The notes under the pieces are model-generated. The model ran no database searches, had not been told where the DNA came from, and saw only the letters and a list, made by a program, of their open reading frames with translations. A DNA stretch of 64,000 nt from Bin87 sp965204905 (GTDB lineage: Bacteria > Chloroflexota > Dehalococcoidia > Lucifugimonadales > UBA3495), in NCBI GenBank assembly GCA_965204905.1, contig OZ242042.1, positions 1,178,001 to 1,242,000 of the forward strand, read 5' to 3'. A program made the translations under genes and the position numbers. Within the stretch, counting starts at the first letter, position 1, and the number at the start of each line of letters is the position of its first letter. Shown here in pieces: positions 8,822-15,588 of the stretch.

Positions 8822-9034
8822 TCACGAACCCCAAGCATCGGCTTCCAACACCGGGTCGCGCCTCCCCACGAAGTGCTTCCTCACCACAATGCGCGTGATC
8901 TCGCGCATCACTCCCTCCCAGCGGTCTTCGCAGAGTTCCTCAACCTCACCGCCTCCCGACGGATCTTCGCCACTATCCATTTCCCCCAACGGCATCAAGC
9001 GCATCTGCCGCTCTACGAACTTCTTTCTCGACAT
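8822..9034 (-). CDS. Small acidic/basic hypothetical protein, 70 aa
   Basis: The ATG at 9034 is preceded at good distance by GGAGGAACCGAG on the minus strand, which decides the start; the longer frame up to 9394 is random-looking. The protein starts MSRKKFVERQMRLMP, has an acidic Gly/Glu centre (EDPSGGGEVEELCEDRW) and a basic C-terminal half (REITRIVVRKHFVGRRDP). No family is recognised. It is the first gene of a leftward pair with the resolvase-like protein, so the two may work together. Confidence 0.6.
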   Translation of the reverse strand: MSRKKFVERQMRLMPLGEMDSGEDPSGGGEVEELCEDRWEGVMREITRIVVRKHFVGRRDPVLEADAWGS

Positions 9035-9175
9035 CTCGGTTCCTCCTTCGGAACCGCGAGATGTGCCTGCTTCAAAAAGCCGCCATCCCACAAGGGGCCC
9101 GGCTTGCATAGCCCCAAGTGAGACGCTTACAATATCGACAAGCACACCAGGCGTTACGGGCCGGTAAGTGCCTAC

Positions 9176-9215
9176 CGAGGTCGCTGGAATGGTACTCTGG
9201 CGACCTCGACTTTTT
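9176..9215 (+). terminator. Terminator-like hairpin in divergent intergenic region
   Basis: Nine perfect pairs (CGAGGTCGC at 9176-9184 with GCGACCTCG at 9200-9208), a 15-base loop and, two bases on, five Ts. It would stop rightward transcription, but no rightward gene ends here: the flanking genes diverge. It could end a short leader or an untranslated RNA, or be part of a recombination site for the neighbouring recombinase. Confidence 0.5.
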
Positions 9216-9394
9216 GTCGCGGAGCCACCCAAAAAAACCTGTGCAAGCCGGGCATTTGGATGTCCACCGCTGGCTGCAAGTATAGTCTTTGCGTAGACGC
9301 ACTCGCAACCGCCGATTGTCATTTTCTCACCAAACGGCGCCGTTCGTCTACAGGTACGATTCTCCTCCACTAGATTACGAGTGGCCCCCACCAC

Positions 9395-9424
9395 TTGACG
9401 CTAACTATACCTTCAAGGTAATAT
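9395..9424 (+). promoter_or_regulatory. Putative sigma-70-type promoter for the Zn-ribbon/recombinase genes
   Basis: TTGACG at 9395-9400 and TAATAT at 9419-9424 are separated by 18 bases, about 40 bases before the ATG at 9466. The -35 matches consensus at five of six positions and the -10 at four of six. Confidence 0.4.
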
Positions 9425-9465
9425 CCTAGCGGACAGCGGGGTCACTCCCAACAGGAGGAGCCCCA

Positions 9466-9732
9466 ATGGCAATCGTTTTGACGCCCGCATTCGAATGTGA
9501 GCGATGTTTCTACCGCTGGATGCCGCGCAACAAAGGCGCCGACGACATCCAGCTACACCAACCTCAAGTTTGCCCCAAGTGCAAAAGTCCTTACTGGAAC
9601 AAACCCAGACAAAAAGAGCTCGCACCTGAGAAGCGTGCAGCCCATCATCGACGACCTGACGCCCCGCTGCCCACCACCCCATCACCGGCTGGACGTTCCG
9701 CCAAATCGGCTCAGCAGGTGAAAACTTCATAG
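9466..9732 (+). CDS. Small zinc-ribbon protein, 88 aa
   Basis: Two Cys pairs, CERC near residue 11 and CPKC near residue 36, form a rubredoxin-like zinc ribbon; the second knuckle ends in SPYWNKP, as in many short Zn-ribbon proteins encoded beside mobile-element or regulatory genes. The C-terminal half is basic and probably unstructured. GGAGG lies a few bases before the ATG. It ends 12 bases before the serine recombinase and is probably co-transcribed with it. A role as a directionality or DNA-binding accessory factor is a guess from position only. Confidence 0.7.
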   Translation: MAIVLTPAFECERCFYRWMPRNKGADDIQLHQPQVCPKCKSPYWNKPRQKELAPEKRAAHHRRPDAPLPTTPSPAGRSAKSAQQVKTS

Positions 9733-9744
9733 AGAAGCGCCACC

Positions 9745-11352
9745 ATGCCACAGACCACCAAACAGCCCAGAGCCGTCATCTACGCCAGGGTTTCCAGCGA
9801 AAACCAAGACGTCGATATGTCGATCTTGACCCAGATCAACCGGGCCAAGGCTTACATCAAGGAATGCGGATATCTCCTGGTCGGGACATACAAAGACGAA
9901 GCCAGAACCGGCACCGTCGACGACCGCGATGGATTCCTCGACATGATCAGCGACGCTCGCCAGAAGCCGCGGCCCTTCGAATTCATCGTCGTCATCAACT
10001 TTGCGAGGTTTGCCCGCGACCGCTACGACAGCGCTGTTTACAAGGGCACCCTCAGAAAGCTCGGCGTATTTGTCCAATCCATTGAGCAACCCAACGACGG
10101 GAGCCCAGAGGGCGACCTCATGGAAGGAATCTTCGAATCCTTCGATGCCTACTATTCCGCCAACCTGGGTAGGTACATCCAACACTCGCTTGAAGGCTTG
10201 GTCGAGCAGGGGTTTTACCCTATCCGCAAACCCCCTTACGGATACAACAAGAAGCCCGTCCAAGACGGCCAGAAAACCAGGTATGTCCTCGAAATCAACG
10301 AGAGCCAAGCCGCAGTAGTACGGCAATTGTTCGAACTCTACCGGGACGGTAAGGCGACCAACGAAATTCCCACAACCTTCAACGAGCAGGGAATCCCGAG
10401 CCCCGACGGCGGAAAATGGCCCCCCAGCACCGTACACCGGATGCTGCGCCGCGAAATCTACAAGGGCACGATGGTCTTCCCGCTCAACCCCAAACCGGGC
10501 CGGCGCCAAGTCCGCCTTGACTTTGACCATCTGGCGATAATTCCCCCTAAAGAGTTCAAAGCTGTCCAAGACATGATGGACGAACGCTCACCGGAGCAGA
10601 CCCATCCCAGACATACCGGCAGCAATCACCTCCTGTCCGGCAAGATCAAGTGCAACCGGTGTTCCAACACCGTCGTCGTAATCAACTCCAAGAACGGCGA
10701 TTACGACTATTACCTCTGCAACACCAAGAGGAAACAAGGCATCGCCGTCTGCGACTGCACCAACCGCAATGCCGAAGAACTCGACGCACTGATCCTCGAC
10801 GCCATCTTGGACGACATCCTCACCGGTGAGAACGTGCGGCTGTTTATCAACCGCATCAAGGATGAGATGCGCGACCAGGGCGTCAAGCACGAAGACACAA
10901 TCGCGGCAATAGAGAAGCAAATTCAAGAACTCGAAGGGCGCTTCGAACGGCTCACCATCGCCTACGAAACCGGCGCAATGCCCCTCGAAATCTTCGCCAA
11001 GCGCATGGAAGTTCTGGAAGACAACAAGCTAGTCCTTCACGAAGCCAAGAAGGCGGCAATGGAGTCTGTCGGGTCCCAGCTCCGCTTGCTCCAGGACCCA
11101 GAGGCCGCAGTGTCTTTCGCCGCCGAGCTTAAAGACTGCTTGCGCCAATGCGAGACGAAACAGCTCAAACACCTGCTGGGGCGGTTCATCAAGCAAGTCC
11201 GGATCGACTACGACAAAGCAATCATCGTTTACAAGATCCCGCTACCGGACGACAGCCACGCGCCCAGGAAAACGCGCCGGGAAATCGATCTCACCGACCC
11301 GGTACATACTTCCGTCCAACTTGCCCCACCATCCCTACTAAATCCCCCGTAA
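9745..11352 (+). CDS. Large serine recombinase (site-specific integrase type), 535 aa
   Basis: Residues about 9-150 form the resolvase catalytic domain, with IYARVSSENQ carrying the nucleophilic serine (Ser17 in R-V-S) and NFARFARDRYDSA as the second active-site segment. A recombinase domain follows at about 160-275 (GFYPIRKPPYGY; WPPSTVHRMLRREIYKG). Then comes a zinc ribbon (KCNRCS... YYLCNTKRKQGIAVCDC) and a coiled-coil region around 370-440. All domains of phage/ICE-type serine integrases are present and the frame is intact. Such enzymes join attP and attB sites. The element it once moved is not obvious: adjacent genes are the Zn-ribbon protein and, across a divergent promoter region, the resolvase-like pair. 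Confidence 0.93.
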   Translation: MPQTTKQPRAVIYARVSSENQDVDMSILTQINRAKAYIKECGYLLVGTYKDEARTGTVDDRDGFLDMISDARQKPRPFEFIVVINFARFARDRYDSAVYKGTLRKLGVFVQSIEQPNDGSPEGDLMEGIFESFDAYYSANLGRYIQHSLEGLVEQGFYPIRKPPYGYNKKPVQDGQKTRYVLEINESQAAVVRQLFELYRDGKATNEIPTTFNEQGIPSPDGGKWPPSTVHRMLRREIYKGTMVFPLNPKPGRRQVRLDFDHLAIIPPKEFKAVQDMMDERSPEQTHPRHTGSNHLLSGKIKCNRCSNTVVVINSKNGDYDYYLCNTKRKQGIAVCDCTNRNAEELDALILDAILDDILTGENVRLFINRIKDEMRDQGVKHEDTIAAIEKQIQELEGRFERLTIAYETGAMPLEIFAKRMEVLEDNKLVLHEAKKAAMESVGSQLRLLQDPEAAVSFAAELKDCLRQCETKQLKHLLGRFIKQVRIDYDKAIIVYKIPLPDDSHAPRKTRREIDLTDPVHTSVQLAPPSLLNPP

Positions 11353-11440
11353 GGGGTAGGCTAGATTTCCAAGTCTTCGTGACCAACTGATGCGTTCGTG
11401 AGCTTCGTGTAGGCTTGGGCATGGAGCCATGCATTCACCG

Positions 11441-11923
11441 TTACGGGACGGGCAAGAACATTGGCAGCACCACCTCGGGCTCGTCAACGGCGGGGATGAA
11501 GGTCGCCTGAACCCGCATACTGATGCTGATGTCTTCCGGCGCGACCTGGAGGATGTTGCTGCAAATCCGCAGGCCATCTTGCTCCACCAACTCGATCATG
11601 CAGATGTTGTAGGGGGTCTGTTCCTTTTCCCGGATCGCCGGATGCACCGGGTGACGGACGATCACGAACGAATAGACGAATCCGCGGCCGCTGACCGGCG
11701 TCCAGGCGTACTCCAGCGACGAACATTCGGGACACATGGGCGTGGGCAGATGCCGGTAGCGTCCACAATCGGAGCACTGCTGGATGCGCAACTCGCCCCG
11801 TCTGGTTCCCTCCCAGAATCCCCGCTCGTAGTCGGGAATCCGCTCCAGGTCGGGCAAAGGCACGCCTTCCAGGGGCGCGGTCATGGGCTGCGACTTCACG
11901 TCCGTCTCGCTTTGCTGGGTCAT
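11441..11923 (-). CDS. DUF35 OB-fold/Zn-ribbon acyl-CoA partner protein, 160 aa
   Basis: An N-terminal rubredoxin-like zinc ribbon (QQCSDCGRYRHLPTPMCPEC) is followed by an OB-fold typical of DUF35 (TPVSGRGFVYSFVIVRHP; SNILQVAPEDISISMRV). DUF35 proteins form complexes with thiolase-like enzymes and help bind CoA substrates; pairs of this kind include the Ltp2-DUF35 aldolase of steroid side-chain breakdown. The gene starts 12 bases after the thiolase-like gene, with GAGAGGAA before its ATG, and is last in the leftward operon. Confidence 0.85.
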   Translation of the reverse strand: MTQQSETDVKSQPMTAPLEGVPLPDLERIPDYERGFWEGTRRGELRIQQCSDCGRYRHLPTPMCPECSSLEYAWTPVSGRGFVYSFVIVRHPVHPAIREKEQTPYNICMIELVEQDGLRICSNILQVAPEDISISMRVQATFIPAVDEPEVVLPMFLPVP

Positions 11924-11935
11924 TACAGTTCCTCT

Positions 11936-13126
11936 CTATCCCCGACGGATTATGACGGCGCCACTGAGCTGGGCCACGCTGCTGCACGAAAGGACCCGAT
12001 TGATTGTCTTGCTGGGCGGCTGCGCGGTGGAGTCTCCCCGGATGAGTCGGACTGCCTCCTGCACGTGAGTGAGGCCGTGGATGTACGCCTCGGAGTGGTT
12101 GCCGCCGTGAGTGTTGACGGGCAGCGCGCCATCGAACCGGATGTTTTCGCCGCCCTCCACGAAGTCCTTGGCCTCGCCTCGGGGCACAAACCCGTAAGTT
12201 TCCAGGTTGATCAGACAAAACGGGGTGAAATGATCGTAGAACATCATCGCATCCATGTCGGAGGCGTCCAGGCGGGCGCGGGCCCACAGGTCGCGGGCGG
12301 TGTTTTCAGACTCGGCCACAGCGAGGTCGGGGCGATAAACGATGCCGTCGTTGCGGGGGCCGGAGCCTTGGGCTGCCGCCTCAACCAGAGTCAGTGTATC
12401 CGAGTGGCGCAGTTCCCGGGCGCGCTCCGCAGTAGTGAGGACGATTGCGGCAGCCCCGTCGTTTTCCTGGCAGAAGTCCAGGACGTGCAGGGGATCCACT
12501 ACCATGCGGGAGTTCTGGTGGTCGTCGATGGTGATGGGTTCCCGCCGGAGGGCGCGGGGGTTGCGGGAGGCGTGCTCGCGCAGGGTCACTGCTACCCAAC
12601 CGAAATGGCGGCTGGTGGCACCGTACTGGTGCATGTAACGGCGGACGAACATGCCGAAGCGGTGGGCCGGGGCCATGCTGCCCCACGGGACGGCAAAACT
12701 GTCCGCCCCGCCGGAGATGCGCTCCGGCCCCCTGGCGCGGCCCAGACGCAAGCCGGAGCGGAGGTTGGCGGCGCGGAAGCACACCACGTAGTTGCAGTAT
12801 CCGGCGGCGATGGCGGCAGCGGCGTGGCCGACCACCGCGTTGCCGGCTCCCCCGCCGTAGGAAACGGATTCCCAGTGGCGCAGGTTCTTGATGCCCAATG
12901 ACTGCACCAGCAGGGTCTCGTGGTTAGATTCCATGTCGTAGCGGATCAGGCCATCGATGTCGTGGGTTGAGATTCCGGCGTCATCACAGGCGGCCTTGAT
13001 GGCCTCGGATGCAAGCTGAAGCTCGCTGCGGCCCGAGTCCCAGGAGAACTCGGTCTCACCGATGCCGACGATTGCGGCCCGGTCCCTGATGCCATTGGTA
13101 TCGGCCGGAATGATGTTGGGCGGCAT
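11936..13126 (-). CDS. Thiolase-family protein, SCP2/Ltp2-like, 396 aa
   Basis: The thiolase fold is clear: opening AAIVGIGETEFSW, helix ELQLASEAIKAACDDAGI, the GGGAGNAVVGHAAAAIAAG stretch, FYDHFTPFCLINLETYGF, and NTHGGNHSEAYIHG near the C-terminus. The usual nucleophilic Cys before the central helix is missing (YGGGAG in place of a Cys-containing turn), and the C-terminal CxGxG motif is degenerate. This matches non-condensing SCP2/Ltp2-type members, which with a DUF35 partner catalyse retro-aldol cleavage of beta-hydroxyacyl-CoAs. The DUF35 gene follows directly. Its ribosome binding site overlaps the end of the preceding CoA-transferase gene. A thioester-cleaving thiolase is less likely. 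Confidence 0.8.
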   Translation of the reverse strand: MPPNIIPADTNGIRDRAAIVGIGETEFSWDSGRSELQLASEAIKAACDDAGISTHDIDGLIRYDMESNHETLLVQSLGIKNLRHWESVSYGGGAGNAVVGHAAAAIAAGYCNYVVCFRAANLRSGLRLGRARGPERISGGADSFAVPWGSMAPAHRFGMFVRRYMHQYGATSRHFGWVAVTLREHASRNPRALRREPITIDDHQNSRMVVDPLHVLDFCQENDGAAAIVLTTAERARELRHSDTLTLVEAAAQGSGPRNDGIVYRPDLAVAESENTARDLWARARLDASDMDAMMFYDHFTPFCLINLETYGFVPRGEAKDFVEGGENIRFDGALPVNTHGGNHSEAYIHGLTHVQEAVRLIRGDSTAQPPSKTINRVLSCSSVAQLSGAVIIRRG

Positions 13127-13132
13127 TGTGTG

Positions 13133-15562
13133 CTATTCCTCCTCCCAGTCCACTATTTTGCGTTGTTTGAAATCGTGGATCTGCGCGTCGGTGTAGCCCA
13201 GTTCCCGCAGGATGGGGCGGGTGTGCTGACCCCTGAGGGGGCCAGGGCCGGCGCTGCCCGTCGTGTCGGAGAAGTCCACCACCGGGGAGTATCGCCAGAA
13301 CCTGCCGAAGCGGGGAGCCTCAACGGGAGTGAGGAATCCGTTCTCCCGCACGTGGGGGTCTTCGTTGAAGAAGTAATACATGCCACGATCCTCGGCCTTG
13401 ACGCATGCCACGCCGGCGGCGGTGAGCAGGGTTTCCCAGTGCATGGGGTCATCGGTGGCGAACACGGCCGCCAACTCGTCGGCGAGGGCGTCGTCGTGAT
13501 CCGCGCGGGCCGCGGCGGTGGCGAACCGGGAGTCGGCCAGCAGGTCGGGGCGGTTGATGGTGCGGCACAGCGTCTCCCACTCGTCCTTGAAGGGACAGGC
13601 GAGGAACGCCCAGCCGGTTTTGGCGCGGTAGAGGCGGTAGAGGGCGTGCAGCCCGTAGCCGTCGCCGTCCGGCAGCGGGCGGGGCTGCTTACCCTCGTGC
13701 CAGTAGAAATCGTCGATGTTAGCGTAGGCATTGGCTGCGATCATCGTGGACTCGACGTACTGCGCCTCGCCGGTGCGCTCCCGGGCGTAGAGTCCCAGCA
13801 GCAGGCCGACGGCGTTGACCATCGCCGTGTTGTGATCGGCGGTGCCGTCGTTGGCCCGCTTGAGCCGCTTCGAGACGGCGGCGATGTCGTCGATGGACAT
13901 GGACCGCTCCGGCGACGGGAAGGCGTCCCGGCCCATCTGGGCGACGCCACCGCCGGACACGGCGCCGGCGATAGGAGCCATGGAGGGACGGTGAGAGTAG
14001 GGTCCAGTGGAACCGTAGCCGCCGGCGTAGAGGTACACCAGGTTCGGGTTGATTTTTGCCAACTGCTCGTAGCCGATGCCAGTGCGTTCGGGCGCTCCGG
14101 GACGCATGCTGTGCAGGAGCAGGTCGGCTTTGGCCGACAGCTTGCCCATGATCTCCTGGCCCTCCGGCGTTTTGAGGTCCAGGCAGATGCACTCGGAACC
14201 GGCCATGGTGCGGTGAGCCGAGAACGGCAGGCCCTGGCGTCCCCAGTCGCCGCTGGGCGCTTCGATGCGGATTACCCTGGCGCCCAGTTCGGCAACCAGG
14301 GCGCAACCCAATGGGCCGTTGATGACGGTCGCCAGGTCCAGCAGCGTTATCCCCTCCAGAGGATGTCTCGGCATGGAGGTTTTTGCGCCGTCGGAGTGAA
14401 TTGCGGTCTCCCCGTTCCGGCGAGCCAGGACTTCCGCCGTATGCTCGCCCAGCCTCGGGGCCGCCGGCCCCTGAGTACGGCCCGGCGTTGCGCTCATGCT
14501 GACCATGGGGCCGAGCTGCCGGGTGTCGCCCACTCCCGGAACATAAACGTCCTGGACGTTGCCGTTGTGGACAATCTGCGGGTGTTTCAGGGCATGCTCG
14601 GAGGTCAGGTAGGGTTCGGCGGCCACGTTGCCGGCCTCGCCCAGGAATATGTCCATCCACTCGTCCAGCGTTTTCTGCTGGACTTTCTCCAGCATGATCC
14701 GTTCCAGATCCGTGACGGCTTCCGGCTCGAGACGGGGAGCGCTCTTGAAACGCGGGTCTTCGTATATGAAGTCCATGTCCAGCCAGTGCATCATGGAGCG
14801 GAACAGCCGCTCCACGACGTTGCCCAGCTGAATCCACTGGCCGTCCTTTGTACGTGCGGGCAGGTAGCCGGTGGGATTGGGCCGTCCGATGCCAACCCTG
14901 GGATCCGGAGGGTACTGGTCGGGCAGGTTCTCGACCATCTGGCCGTGGATCCAGGACACGTGGTCGTAGGTGGTGACGGCCTTCAGCATACTGGTCTCGA
15001 CGCGCTGGCCCAGGCCAGTCTTTTCGCGAACGTAGAGGGCCGCGGTGATGCCGCGGATCAGCGCGGTGGCGGCCGCGTGGCAAACGCCCTGAACGACGAC
15101 GTAGTTGGGGCCTTCGCGGGGGGTCTGCTCGGCGAACATCATCATCCGGCCGCTCTTGGCGGCCACCACGGCGTCGTACCCCTTGTAGTGCGCGTAAGGT
15201 CCTTGCGAACCGAACCCCGTTAGAGTGGCGTACACCAACCCGGGATGACCTGACCGGAGGATGTCGTAGTCGATGCCCAGACGCTGGGCGACGCCCGGGC
15301 GGAAGCTTTCGATCACCACGTCGGAGCGGCGCGCTAGGTCTCGGGCATTATCGCGGCCTTCCCGGGTCTTCAGGTCCAGGACGACGCTTTTCTTTCCTCG
15401 ATTCCATTGGATCGAGCCTGGAGAGTTCCGAAACTTCTCACCGCCCGGCGGCTCAACCTTGATGACTTCAGCGCCGAAGTCGGACATCACCATGGTGGCG
15501 ACGCCGCCGGGCCGGCCGCTGGTGAAGTCAAGAACCGTGATGCCATCAAAGACCTGTGCCAT
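13133..15562 (-). CDS. Double-domain CaiB/BaiF (class III) CoA-transferase, 809 aa
   Basis: Two complete family III CoA-transferase modules lie in one frame. Module 1 is residues 1 to about 385 (ITVLDFTSGRPGG; EVIKVEPPGG; GYDAVVAAKSG). Module 2 runs from about 397 (ITLLDLATVINGP; VIRIEAPSGDWGR; YARERTGEAQYVE). Single-module relatives are about 400 residues and work as interlocked dimers. The catalytic Asp of the family seems kept in module 2 (Asp576 in TADHNTAM), while the matching place in module 1 reads QGVCHAAA without Asp. It would move CoA between acyl acids, activating substrates. AAGGAGG precedes the ATG. It follows another double-length CoA-transferase by 26 bases and precedes the thiolase-like gene by 6. 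Confidence 0.9.
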   Translation of the reverse strand: MAQVFDGITVLDFTSGRPGGVATMVMSDFGAEVIKVEPPGGEKFRNSPGSIQWNRGKKSVVLDLKTREGRDNARDLARRSDVVIESFRPGVAQRLGIDYDILRSGHPGLVYATLTGFGSQGPYAHYKGYDAVVAAKSGRMMMFAEQTPREGPNYVVVQGVCHAAATALIRGITAALYVREKTGLGQRVETSMLKAVTTYDHVSWIHGQMVENLPDQYPPDPRVGIGRPNPTGYLPARTKDGQWIQLGNVVERLFRSMMHWLDMDFIYEDPRFKSAPRLEPEAVTDLERIMLEKVQQKTLDEWMDIFLGEAGNVAAEPYLTSEHALKHPQIVHNGNVQDVYVPGVGDTRQLGPMVSMSATPGRTQGPAAPRLGEHTAEVLARRNGETAIHSDGAKTSMPRHPLEGITLLDLATVINGPLGCALVAELGARVIRIEAPSGDWGRQGLPFSAHRTMAGSECICLDLKTPEGQEIMGKLSAKADLLLHSMRPGAPERTGIGYEQLAKINPNLVYLYAGGYGSTGPYSHRPSMAPIAGAVSGGGVAQMGRDAFPSPERSMSIDDIAAVSKRLKRANDGTADHNTAMVNAVGLLLGLYARERTGEAQYVESTMIAANAYANIDDFYWHEGKQPRPLPDGDGYGLHALYRLYRAKTGWAFLACPFKDEWETLCRTINRPDLLADSRFATAAARADHDDALADELAAVFATDDPMHWETLLTAAGVACVKAEDRGMYYFFNEDPHVRENGFLTPVEAPRFGRFWRYSPVVDFSDTTGSAGPGPLRGQHTRPILRELGYTDAQIHDFKQRKIVDWEEE

Positions 15563-15588
15563 GGGTCCTCCTTACATGCTTTCCCTGG

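Noticed and set aside
11429..12901. 490-codon plus-strand ORF
   Set aside because: Mirror of the thiolase and DUF35 genes, whose minus-strand products are clear families.
13130..15223. 697-codon plus-strand ORF
   Set aside because: Antisense shadow of the double CoA-transferase gene.
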